Shown one piece after another: positions 1-10,608 of a stretch of DNA of 33,178 nucleotides. The stretch is from Phoronis australis (taxonomy: Eukaryota > Phoronida > Phoronidae), in NCBI GenBank assembly GCA_002633005.1, contig NMRA01000446.1, forward strand, positions 241,156 through 274,333, read 5' to 3'. The stretch's first letter is position 1. Each line of letters starts with the position of its first letter. The notes beneath the pieces are model-generated. The model had not been told where the DNA came from, ran no database searches, and worked only from the letters and a program-made list of their open reading frames with translations. Made by a program: the position numbers and the translations under genes.

Positions 1-569
1 TGACATTAAATTAAATTAAATTTAGGATTATGATTTAGGAATACGTGGAGCTAATAAAATTACCAATGTTGATCCTTAGTGATCAGCTTGATTAGCATTT
101 CACTTAGCTTTTTAATCCAATACTGTCTTCTTTTCAATTTTAAAAGAGGCATTAAATTAAGGTCACTTTATGGTTCACGCAGATACAATTATGAATTTCT
201 TGATCCATGATGGCAATTTTTCGAGTTTCAGAGAACTTTCCTGCAGATATTTGTTCCTCTCCCAGTTGCTTCTGGTCTCCAACAATTCCCTCTTTTGTTT
301 CTAAATGCTGATTAAATCTCCTTGAAGCGCAGCAGAAAAAAAAATTCTTAAAACGACTGCATGATCAAGGTTCCTGATTTGCCAAAAATATGTGAATTGA
401 AACGATGTAATCATTTGCTATTCAATCATTTGATACAAGCCAACAAAGACACTGAAAAACACAAGAGCTAACAGTCACTGAAGGTGTGACAAAAATTCTT
501 AACAAAGTAGGTCACACGTTGCTACCGCTTAAAATTGCCTAGTATTGGCTTTTTCAACAAAAAACAGCA
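1..569. other. AT-rich stretch without a recognisable gene
   Basis: No coding signal, RNA gene or clear repeat is visible. The first 30 bases are a short ATTAA-type simple repeat. It is probably intergenic or intronic. Confidence 0.5.
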
Positions 570-1441
570 GGATTGTTCTAAAACCCCCTTGACCCCATGA
601 ACCCCTCGACCCAAAACCGCCATGACCCGTGTCTCAGAGCACCGTCGACCCACAACCTGTGGCAATAGATGTATTTTTGCGCTTTTTACACATTTCATAA
701 TCATATTGCGGGGCTAAATGACTTTCCCATGAGGCTAACCTACACGCGATTCTGCTCTCGCTCAAAAAACAAAATGTGGCTTAAGAACAGAATCTGATAT
801 AGCAAATTGGGAGCCTGCTATCATTGTCACGAAAAAGTTCCACGAGCGCCTACCAATGGTCCTTTTCTACTAAACTTAGGGAGAGAGTATGTTAATGTGA
901 ATGGACATAATTTCACATTTTTACTATTTGACTTCTGTTGTATACTCGCTTACAATATACTCCATGCATCGTTGAGGTGCCTTTTTAGTTAACAGTTTGT
1001 TTTTTCAAACTGTATTTACTGAAGAAATTACATCTTCGTCGGTTCCTTGGACTCTCCCAAAAAAGCTTGAATCTGCCATTCTCTGAAGAGCACACGCGAT
1101 GATTACACCTTACCAGGATCGACATTTGTAATGTTGGTACATGTACTTCTCTCATTTGATTTGGTCGCGTTGTTTTTTTTTTCTGTTTTTGGCTTTCAAA
1201 CTAGGAGAATCGACTCTTTTAATAGCAAAAACAGGGAAAAGCCAGCAGAGCTCACGGTCAACTCGTTGGTCCTGCAAGTCAGCGCTTGTTGTATCATAGT
1301 GTTCAAGTCGAACTTGTGTAGACTGGGCTGATGGAATCGTGGGTCAAGGGGGTCATGGGTCAAGGGGGGTCGTGGGTCGAAGGGGTCGTGGTTCGAAGAG
1401 GTCGTGGGGTGAGGGAGTCGAAGGGGGTTTTAGAACAATCC
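570..1441. mobile_element. Non-autonomous inverted-repeat element with G-rich subterminal repeats
   Basis: The left end reads GGATTGTTCTAAAACCCCCT at 570. Its exact reverse complement closes the element at 1422-1441. Just inside each end lie degenerate tandem units of the type GGGTCRWGG: in C-rich orientation at about 585-660 and in G-rich orientation at 1338-1425. The inner 650 bp is AT-rich and I see no transposase. Perfect 20-bp inverted termini plus subterminal arrays are typical of a MITE or a deleted DNA transposon. I could not find a convincing target duplication (flanks end in acagca and begin aaaaaa), so the exact edges and the superfamily are open. Confidence 0.65.
1338..1425. repeat. 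GGGTC-rich subterminal tandem repeat
   Basis: About nine degenerate units of 9-10 bp alternate between GGGTCAAGG, GGGTCATG and GGGTCGTG. The inverted counterpart lies at 585-660. It belongs to the inverted-repeat element around it. Confidence 0.6.
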
Positions 1442-3600
1442 AAAAAAGCATAGTGAGTCACAGTAAAAATAACGATTAAAGCAGAACATCAACTTGATAT
1501 GGATTCCTCTTATTATTTAAACTCCAGAGCACCAATGGAAATCTTTTTATATGAATATTTTTTGCTTCAGGATATTTTTACAAACATGGGGCACTAACAC
1601 AAAAAACAGTGAGTTTATTAAATTAACATTTTGTTTTTTTACATTCTATGATGTGCTCCAACTGTCTAATTTTAACATCTTGAATTCTCCTAAGAATAAG
1701 TAGATGACACCGTAAAGTATAATTTCTCAGCAAATACTTTTGAAATTAAAAAAGTCAAATGCATCTGGTTTAAATCTGGAGCAACTTCTGTACTTGATTT
1801 TATGGCTATCGTTTTAGATTCTTAGGTGTGAGACAAATTCCATCTTCTGCAAGTTTGGAAAGTTAAACTAAGGTCTAAGGTTTTTTGGCTGAAAAATTGT
1901 AATTTCATGGGTGTGGCGGACGTACAAATTTTCCGTATTTCCATCACTGACTAAACTAATAATCCCTGGGATCTAAAATTTTGGTCAACAGTATTAAGAA
2001 ATAAGTTAAAAGAGAATCTGAAATTATTTAAATTTTTATGGAAAGCTTTTTGAAGTGATGAAACTTTTTAGCACATTTTTGTGACACACGTACGGCACCA
2101 TGACATCCATGAGTTGGCCTTTGACCTGAAGACGTTCATGATGCGCTACTGGTCAAATGATCTTTTTAGGAAGTTCAGGCTTCATGTGATTGCACAAAAT
2201 TGATAATGTTGCGGAATACCCATAATAAGCTTATCTATGACTATAATTAGCAAGACACATAAAAATCAGGGTAGCTTTTAGGGTCATGAGTGGGGCCTTT
2301 TAGGAAAAAATCGAAAGCTAAAGGAAAGTTAAATATGAACCCTGAAACTAGAGAGATTGGGCTTTCAGATGACACCAGAAATGTTCATCTAGTCCCAATT
2401 TTAAATTTTTGTCTCTAAGTTGAACTTTTCACGGAATTACCCCGTACATAAAGTCAAGCTGATTTTTCAATTTCAAGACTTCTCAATAAGTGAAAACTAA
2501 TATAGTTAAAGCATGATTCAGCTGCTTTACATTCCACAAAGAAGATTCAAATCTAAGACACCTACGGTAAAATCTCTGTCCACAGTGTTATCCCATGTTC
2601 ATCTTCAAAAGCACCTCTCCCACACCTTAAGTGCATTTGGGACTTAAACAACACTCACTTAACTGACCAAGTTGAGCCAAGTTACATAAGTTAAAATCCT
2701 CGAAAGTCCCTATATTCATCGCCACTACCTATAATGTTCAAGATTGCCTGGGAGAGTTGGAATTCATTTTATACAATGAATCAGCTTCAATTACCTGTAG
2801 AGTAAACACATGAAATTTCCTGCTCTTAAGGGGTATTGATTTTTTAATAAACAGTGCCAGTTTAGTCATTTCCCCGATGAAACATCCCAGGTGACTTTTG
2901 GTAAACAACGTTGGCCAAACTTCCAACAGGTCTGTCATCACTTAGCTATACCATATCAACTTTTGAAGTCACAAAACACCACACACACAAATTGATTTAC
3001 CTCAGGAACCTCTCGTTGTCTTTTCTCCGCAAGTATCAATTCCAGTGGCAGTACCCAAATATTAAATATTCTGACCTTGGTATAGAATGGTAGAGGCTAA
3101 AGCTTTCCTGTTGTTACAAGGCCAGTTGACCATCAGTGTTCAAGGACATTGTCCCTCAGTTACAATGTCTCACAGCAATAAGCAGCCTGTGCTGACTGGT
3201 TACATAATATTAGCCAATCCAATGCAATCATGCAAAGGTCAACTTCACGGTTGACTGCTTTCTGTAGGCTGCACTAAAAGAGTGCAACAATGCACGTATG
3301 TTCACGTTTGTTGGATTATCAAACATGTAAGATTCATTCACGAAATTTTACAGTATATCTCATTGCAAGTCAACGAATGTTAAGTGTCATTCACGAAAAG
3401 TCCTTGACAACTGATGACCTCTTGAACTTGAGGTGAACGGTCCGCTAATAATCCGTAAGAAATCTGAAATTAGAATCGGAACGAAATTACTGACGTATGA
3501 CACACTTATTTAGTCAGGGTACGTCAACGTACTCTTGTGACGAGCACAAACACGTGAGAAATCTTAGAGCATTGTTGGTACGTGTTAATACAAAATGACG
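1442..3600. other. AT-rich intergenic or intronic DNA
   Basis: No recognisable gene. On the minus strand two short open stretches end at good-looking donors (CTACAG before GTAATT near 2800, and CCTGAG before GTAAAT near 3000). Their translations resemble no family I know and lack supporting acceptors, so I do not call exons. Confidence 0.4.
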
Positions 3601-3729
3601 TAAACCCGCGTTTTTATCTAGGCAGATAAAGAGCTGTTCCAGTTCCTGGTGATTGATTCAAAATACACCGGCGCGTAAACTCAGAAACCAGGCAAAACAA
3701 CGCTACTAGGTCCAATGCGCAAAACTTAC

Positions 3730-3880
3730 CTGAAATGTGTGTGACAAGCCTCTGTGGTGATTGGTTACTCAGTATCAGCATAGAATGATTCTTTCGAAAG
3801 CAGATACTTTGCGAAACCACCTCAGATCCCTCGTCGATATGGAAACGATAAGCGACTTCTCACAGACCGACACAAGAACA
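3730..3880 (-). other. Candidate first exon ending at a perfect splice donor
   Basis: On the minus strand CAG precedes GTAAGT, the metazoan donor consensus, with the donor at 3724-3729. The upstream 150 bases are less AT-rich than the surroundings and follow directly on a cluster of promoter motifs. A reading frame starting near 3820 is open to the donor and gives about 30 residues without a recognisable domain, so the exon may be 5' UTR or a short coding start. The rest of the gene would lie at lower coordinates; I could not recognise any later exon. Confidence 0.35.
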
Positions 3881-3893
3881 GTGCATCTACTAT

Positions 3894-3960
3894 CCCAGAA
3901 TGCATCTCGCTAAAGTCAGGACGAGAGTAATCAATCCGCTGATGACGTCAATGACCAATG
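3894..3960 (-). promoter_or_regulatory. Promoter-like cluster: ZNF143/Staf-type site, CRE, CCAAT
   Basis: CCCAGAATGCA at 3894-3904 matches the core of the ZNF143/Staf element. TGACGTCA at 3943-3950 is a perfect palindromic cAMP response element. CCAAT lies at 3955-3959 and another, inverted, at 3760-3764. All sit just upstream, on the minus strand, of the candidate first exon. ZNF143, CREB/ATF and NF-Y sites cluster in housekeeping-type metazoan promoters; that this one is active is inference. Confidence 0.45.
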
Positions 3961-3970
3961 AATTAGATGT

Positions 3971-4604
3971 CACTTCAGCGCTGATGTGTAGCGAAACAAT
4001 CTGTTAACGAGTCTTGGACGATTTCAGGGGGAGCTTTAGGAAATGTGCGGTCTGTTGAACCCTCTCAGTTCGTCTCACATTCGGCGAGTCGTCACGCAAG
4101 TGTTCATTTTTGCAGCAGAACTCCACAATTTGATTTTACATAAATTTGTTTCTTATTTTAAAAAGATTGTAGCCCATTGGATGTTTATCCATTTTTAATT
4201 GAACAAAATAAGTCAAAATAACTAATTAAACATTTTGTGGAGTCTTAACTTCTGCAAGAGAATATATGTGTCATGGTAAAAAGTCTCTCGTGCGACAAAA
4301 AATTCCCTGTTTAATGGTGTTACTTCTCTAAAATGTTTGGTTTCCCGATTTTCCAGTGGTACACCCAGTTCGTGGAATGATTCCACTGTCGTGTTTGTCT
4401 AAATAAATTGTATAGTCATCAACAGGATCGCTTTAGGTCTCGGACGACGTGTCAGAATTACAAGCTTTCGTATTTTAAAAACGTCTCACAGTTTTAAGTG
4501 GGTGTGAAAAACACAGGAAGCAGTTATAGGCATCTCTTCGAGCACGTGAGTGGCATCGCCCTCCCCCCAAGTAGCCTGGACAGGCAGCCACCAAGGACCT
4601 ATTC
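3971..4604. other. No gene seen
   Basis: AT-rich DNA next to the promoter-like cluster. If that promoter is bidirectional, a plus-strand transcript would start here, but I see no supported exon. Confidence 0.35.
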
Positions 4605-4850
4605 CATGCGCACACCTAGGGGGCCCGGGTTACTCGAACGAGCCCCCCCCCCATTTGGCGAAGTAGGCAAAAAGGTATCCCTGAGAGAAACAAAAAGTCC
4701 GAGAAAACGAGACAAAAGTCCACAGGAATTCAGCTCGAACGCACAATTCACAGGTCTGAACGTACGTAGTGCCCCGTTTTTTTAGTCCGCGTTTTTGCAG
4801 CAAAGGTTCACGTACTGCAAAATTCGAGCCCCCTTATATTTTAGGCTTTT
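4605..4850 (+). mobile_element. Truncated MITE, relative of the copy at 28437-28701
   Basis: The left end CATGCGCACACCTAGG resembles the terminus CATGCGCGCACCCAGG of the complete copy at 28437. Internal landmarks follow in the same order in both: a C-run after GAGC, GGCGAAGT-GGCAA, GAGA-ACAAA-AGTCCGAGAAAA, GGGACAAAAGTCCAC or its variant, AATTCACAG, a T-run then AGTCCGC, GCAAA-GGT, and AATTCGAGCCCC. The right terminus is missing: after TTTTAGGC the similarity stops in a T-run near 4850. It is non-coding; the 95-residue open frame here is incidental. Confidence 0.6.
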
Positions 4851-5757
4851 TTAGGTATTCCCCAATACAGAAAATGCCCTTGAGCGCATTAGTTCTTTGT
4901 TAGCTATCACTTCGCGTAAATATTTGTTTCTTGGTGTGTCAGTTCAAATGCACTTTCACGACCGACAGCTTGGCCCAAGCGCTGGGGCATTCTTACAGAA
5001 AAGGCATACGGGACGTTCTGTTCGCGTGCCGAAAGGGAACCTTTTCTGATAAAACTTCCTGCCGAAGGGTTCGCTTGGAGTCCGAAAACTCTACAGTAGG
5101 TTCTTAATTCCAAACACATAAAACTATAGAACGTATTTTTTATGAAATCCGTATATTTACAAAACATGGTACCCACGGGAGGAAATGATGTCTCTTGGGG
5201 TGGGTGCGGAAAATGTAGAGACAAACTGACCGCAACTCCCAACAACTAGGAGTAGGTCTACTACCTCGCGGGAGGACAGTGGCGCCATACACTAAAACCC
5301 AGGTCACAAAGTCCAGCCAAGGTCGGACACAAAATTTCAAATGTTTGGTAATAATATAGTAGTACTTTGGACTTAACTAAAGAACATTATTACATACGGA
5401 GAGGAGAGGGTGCGACTTGCACGCCCTCATATTAATGAACAAAATAACCTGCAAGAATTTTCCGTACCACCACGTACGACCCAATGAAGCAATAAATCGT
5501 AAATCTCCAGCGTAATACAGAGTCGTGTTTTCATGTTCATAAATAGTTTTAAAAATAATAAATTCTGCACGAACTAAAAAGTGACACCCCAGTCTTGTCC
5601 TGTTACTGCTTCACAGACCGTACGAACTACTCAAAAACGAAAGAGCGCCCCAATAATTTTTTGCTGCCCTTTTCCAAACAAAATTTGAAAATAGAATATT
5701 TAAACGGACACATTTTACAAGGTATTAGTTCATCAGGACTTCCCCGACTATTTGATA
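4851..5757. other. No gene seen
   Basis: Contains a small imperfect hairpin (GAGGGTGC, loop, GCACGCCCTC at about 5406-5427). Short overlapping open frames have no recognisable content. Confidence 0.35.
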
Positions 5758-5786
5758 GGTATATATACATATATATATACATATTG
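5758..5786. repeat. TA/CA microsatellite
   Basis: A short run of TATATACA units. An acceptor-like TTTTTGTCTTACAG ends at 5806 and a CTG-GTAAGT donor lies at 5885, but the segment between them is not open to the donor in any frame I checked. Confidence 0.6.
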
Positions 5787-5890
5787 TAGGAATTTTTGTC
5801 TTACAGTGGGAGGATATGGTTTTAAGAAAAACACTAATTAGAAAACGAAAGTCACAACATGGCTGGTAGTAGTTCGCTGTACTGGTAAGT

Positions 5891-6370
5891 ATGGCTTTTG
5901 TTTTGGATGTTACATGATCGTTTCATTCCCATTCACGAAATGAAATTGAAATCAAGACAAATGAACTCTCACAAACTTGTCTTGAACTTCCCATTCCCAT
6001 GGTAGCAATTGGGATGGAATGTCAGGTGACATAGGCTTAAAGCAGCCCATTTTTGACGGGTTGGCGCACCCTACCGCTGTCAAAACTAATGCCTTTTTGA
6101 AGCTCATTGTACTTGCTGATGTCCTGTGTGACACGTGTAGAGATGAATATCATTTCATCACGGCGTGCATAGGGTTGAAAAGCTATCGTTTTGTGGCTGG
6201 CTCAGTTTAAGTGTTGAATAAACAGGAAACGCCTTGCATATGTCTACGTCATGAAAAGGGACTCGAGATTTTTAAAGACAAAAATTTGGTCTTTCTCTCC
6301 ACATAAGTATTTCTGATCCCAATACTCTCTTAGCAAACGAATGAAATAGATGAGAATATACTCACAATTG
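5891..6370. other. No gene seen; one hairpin
   Basis: A hairpin with TTTTGAC/GTCAAAA arms and a GC-rich inner stem lies at about 6052-6086. Overlapping open frames of about 60 residues on both strands have no family I recognise. Confidence 0.3.
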
Positions 6371-6373
6371 TTA

Positions 6374-6560
6374 GTTATTATTATTATTATTATTATGATT
6401 ATGATTATTGTTATGGTTATGGTTATGGTTATTGTTATTATGATTATGATTACTATTATTATTATTATTATTATTGTTGTTGTTATTATTATTGTTATTA
6501 TTATTATTGTTGTTGTTTTTGTTGTTGTTATTATTATTGTTATTACTATTATTATTGTTA

Positions 6561-6614
<54 letters not shown>

Positions 6615-6622
6615 TTATTATA
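6374..6622. repeat. ATT-type microsatellite, about 250 bp
   Basis: An almost pure trinucleotide array of TTA with interspersed TTG, ATG and GTT variants. It opens long frames of Ile, Asn or Val on both strands; these are artefacts of the repeat. Confidence 0.95.
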
Positions 6623-8403
6623 TTGGCAATCGTGAATTGAGAGCTTAAGACCAAGCTTCTGTCTCAAGTATTTTTACTCAATTTTCATGCAACTGACCCG
6701 ATGTCTGCGTAAAACCATTTTCAGTGGATCTCACAGCTTCAAAAGTTTTCTATCCAGTTCAGGCTCATGCTCAACAAATCTTTGCAGCAACGAGATCCAA
6801 TGAAAGGCACGGCCCTAAACATTCGTCTTAACATTTCAAATTTAAGCCTTGTTCCCGCAATGCTTTTAAGCCAAATTACTGATTTAAAAAGCAATATTTT
6901 TGTCACTTTCTTTTCCTGAAAAACGCATTTACCTAAACTCCTGTTGTTTCACCTTAAGACAAAAATTATGATTAAGATATATTTCTAAATTGTCATGAAT
7001 TTCCTACTGCACACATACATACACGAATCGTGTTCTTATTTTCAATTTCATGGAAACTAGGTGCGAAAAATGTATAACTACTTTTTGATAAGTTCATAAG
7101 AAACGCTTTTCGTTCAATAGTATTGTAGTTGCAAAACGCTTTTACTGGACGCTGTTTAAAGTAACTAAACTAACTCGTGAAAAATTGACATGACAATTTT
7201 TATTTTATTACTACACCTTTCACTGCAATTTGAAAATGGTCCGAGTCGACACAAAAGGAGCCAAGTACAATGCAACAGTTCAAGATCATTTGACGTGAAC
7301 TTAAAAGCAATACCTTGGATTTAACGAGATACCTTGGATTTGATAAAAAATCGGGTTTGTTTACGTACCGTTAGTCGCGTACTAAACGCAATTTCTGACA
7401 TCCAAAAGAGAAACGACGTTCACTCACAAAGACTACTTGGACGAGTTAGCAATCAAAACTAAGAAGTACGTGCTCAATCCGTGTTCTTATTGCTACACAA
7501 ATAAATGACAATGCATTAAAATTCCAATATTTAGCCCAGAAAGCGAACTATTAAATCCAGAATTTTATCTGTAAAAGAGTGACTTACTTAAGTGAAACAT
7601 AATAATGAGCGAAAACACCAAAAGTAAAGAAAACAAAAAACGAGGGCTGTCTCATTTCCCGAGTCGCTCTTGAAGATTCATGAAGTAACTGTGAGGTTAG
7701 AGAAACATGAGCTCTTCAGGAGTGATGAAGGCGGTGCTGCCGGAAGGTATATTTTAAATCAATTTACCCACGCCATGATCTTTTTAGACTTCTTGATGAA
7801 AACATTTTGCAAAAGAACGGGATTTAAGATTCATAACTAGGCACTATTGCTATAACTCGTGTAAGCAGTTACTCTTGTTCATCGCGTTTCTGACTTTCAC
7901 TACAAAATGAACTAATTAGGAGTGCTTTTCCGCATTCCATGTCGATGTACATGTAGCAGGCATTGGACTCGGTCTTGTAATTGGGCTAGAATTAAAGGTA
8001 AGGAAGGCGTGGCATTATCCAAACACAAACGCCAGGAGCTTTATATCTGACCTTCCCGGTAGTGTCTAGACAGAAATCTTAATGGCCGAACTCTGGTGAG
8101 ACTTTCTCCACGAGATATATAATAGCTGTTGACGCCAGAGAGCCTATCCATGCGTTTTCCGCATGAAAACGGACGCGCTGTAAGTCTCTAGTAACATTAA
8201 ATTTACATACTTTTCAAAAATGTAAAAATGCACCAGAAAATTGCAAGACTACCATTCTCGCAGTCAATTATGTGTTATGTTTCTTGGAAAAATGTAATTA
8301 ATACTCATATAAGATAACGTCATTAATTACTGCAACTGTAAAAGCTAATTCCTTTAAGCCACTATGTCATAATTTTGTTGCGGAGGAGTTGGCGTGAGAT
8401 GCT
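6623..8403. other. AT-rich DNA, no supported gene
   Basis: A direct repeat of ATACCTTGGATTT lies at about 7310-7341. A start codon at 7707 opens 13 codons up to a GAAG-GTATAT donor-like site (7747) and could be a first coding exon, but nothing else supports it. A CGTTTTC/GAAAACG hairpin lies near 8153-8171. Confidence 0.35.
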
Positions 8404-8526
8404 AAGTGACATCTATAGGTCGGATACTTCAACAAGTGACATCTGTAGGTGGAATACTTCAACAAGTGACATCTGTAGGTGGAATACTTCAACAAGTGAC
8501 ATCTGTAGGTGGAATACTTCAACAAG
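8404..8526. repeat. 30-bp minisatellite, four copies
   Basis: Four head-to-tail copies of a 30-bp unit beginning AAGTGACATCTGTAGGTGG start at 8404, 8434, 8464 and 8494, with a partial fifth AAG. The last three copies are identical. The first differs at a few positions, which suggests recent expansion from the right. Confidence 0.95.
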
Positions 8527-10001
8527 GAATTGAGATCTCACTGCTTAGTTGTGATTGTAAATCACTGCGTTCATAAAATTATTAAAATAGTGGATCAGTA
8601 CCTAAGCTCGTAAAAATTCTAAAGCACATAAGTTGAAGAAATCATTCGACTACCGGTAATGATTTGGTATAAACCTGATGCATTTATTCCTGTAAGCGCA
8701 CGTGCGCGCAGTTATCACACTCTAGTGATTTTAGTGTAAGACTAATGTCCTATTTTCTAAAAGAATTTGTATTTTTGTGCACCGTAAAATGAAAGTGAAC
8801 CCTATTTTAACCCATTAACTGATGTTAACAACGAATATCCGATCCAGCTCTCTAAAGTAAAAAAAATGCTTTGCAACCCACGTCAATCCTCAAAAGTTTG
8901 GAGCAAATTCTTAAACTCCTCACAAAGCCTGTTTAACCGGCAAGCGTGACGTACATGGTTTCGACTAGTTACACTACAACAGTAGGGATAAATCCCCACC
9001 AAGAATCTTAATATCCATTCCGAGACACATGAGTAGGAGAAGGTTCAAGTGTTTTGAGTTGAATCCCGCCTATATCACTCAAGTGAGACGCCAATAGGGC
9101 ATTAATAACGGATTAGTTGAAATAGCCACAACTGTGCTTAGTATTTTTTTAAAGGGGCTTTATCGATTTTACAACCAAAAAACGTATTAATGCGATTTTT
9201 GCTGGAAGGGATAGACTTCTTGAAGTTATTAGCTTTGACCAGAACTATAAAACAATAAAATCCGTCACGTTTCGTAATTTTAATACAAATCGCCGATTCT
9301 CGTCATCTTCGAGACAGTCGCTGAAATCAAGGCCGGAATCTTTTACATGTTAGACACGCGGCAGTTTTGCAGTATGCATTGCAAAAGGCTTTAGAGAATT
9401 TGGTTTGCTTGTGTTTGAGAACAATCAAGTTCTGAGAGAAAAGTCCACTAGTCCGGCTGCAGATGCACTATTCATCAAAATGGGTTCCCTGTGGTACTGC
9501 TGCTAGACGACTGTGGACACTGCCACGATTTCAGATAATTCCCAAACAACCCTGGAGAACTGCAAAAAAAATTGGTTGGATGGCTATACTTCTGGACCCA
9601 CATATCAGTGTGCAATCTGCAGTAAATTTGGATTTAGAATGTAGTGTTGATTCGTATCGTACATTGGTAGGGAAATCGTGATTTTCGGCTGTCAGAAATT
9701 GACTATGTATTTGTTTAAAAGGTAGCTATGCTTTGAGATTGTGCGTAGATGGAGAGAAAATGATTAAATCCAGTAATTAATTTATTACATGCTAACCACT
9801 AATTAGACAAGTGAAACCCATTGTTAATTAAGTAATCAACTACAAAGAAGAGTAACTACGCTAGCGCCCTCTTTAAAGGTTACTTCAATCAATCAACCAA
9901 AATAATCAAATGTCTTATCTTTTATCCAAGCTGAAGGACTTTTCACTTGTTGGATGACAGTCCTGTTGGTGAATCTTCACACAGTGTACTGTGACAGTGT
10001 A
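8527..10001. other. No gene seen
   Basis: AT-rich. The 72-codon open frame at 9463-9681 has no recognisable domain and no splice or promoter support. Confidence 0.35.
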
Positions 10002-10122
10002 CTTGCTGGTCACAGTCTCTGGTCACGCAACACTTGCAGGCAGTTTCTTCTACCCACGATTTTTCTTGCTGGTCACAGTCTATGGTGATGCAAGAATTCA
10101 GGCAGTATCTTACTACCCACGA
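10002..10122 (-). repeat. 63-bp imperfect tandem duplication with a Cys-rich minus-strand frame
   Basis: Two copies of a 63-bp unit starting CTTGCTGGTCACAGTCT lie at 10002 and 10065. On the minus strand both copies stay open in the same frame and give two related segments ending DCDQQ, each rich in cysteine. The unit length (21 codons) and the open frame fit a repeat in a coding exon, but the frame is only 63 residues long and no signal peptide or splice site settles it. Confidence 0.5.
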
Positions 10123-10608
10123 TGCACGTGACAAGCTCTTAGTTAACTTCCTGTTCGTTAACCCTCGCCCTTGCCAAGAGCCTCTCTAAAATCTTCCACG
10201 AGATGACTCTGTTGTACAATTTCCTCTGCAAACTGTAGCAAGACTTTACTATAGCTCATCTGAATATCTTCTTGATTTTAGCCCATATTATAATATTCTA
10301 CTTATTTAGCGATTGGCTAATAAAAACCACATGATCATATCTAATCATATCATTGGCTGTTACAATTTGCTGTCAGAAATTTGTAGAATCTCTAGAGTGC
10401 TTTGACCCCAGAACCAAAGTTGTAAACACCATCTAAAATAGATTTTGACGTTAAAGTACATGTCAAGTTTGACCCCATGATTAAAAGTACATATGTACAA
10501 CTTTTGGGCAACTTAAAATGGATCTATTATTACAAATCACTTAATCAATATTTATTCTGACATCGGCTGAAATCTGTCAATACTGGTTTTATCGCCTCTT
10601 TTAGGGGC
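10123..10608. other. No gene seen
   Basis: AT-rich, without a recognisable repeat or open frame of interest. Confidence 0.35.

Noticed and set aside
2738-3090. Two minus-strand exons ending at GTAATT and GTAAAT
   Set aside because: Translations match no family and upstream acceptors are weak.
5807-5884. Internal exon between TTTTTGTCTTACAG and CTG-GTAAGT
   Set aside because: Both splice signals are good, but every frame I read has a stop; at best a non-coding exon.
6244-6667. Long open frames of poly-Ile, poly-Asn and poly-Val on both strands
   Set aside because: They are produced by the ATT-type microsatellite and have no other content.
7707-7746. First coding exon MSSSGVMKAVLPEG
   Set aside because: Only 13 codons, a moderate donor, no promoter motifs and no second exon.
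8404-8526. Four regularly spaced 30-bp repeats as a CRISPR array
   Set aside because: The copies are directly adjacent with no spacers, and the surroundings are eukaryotic.
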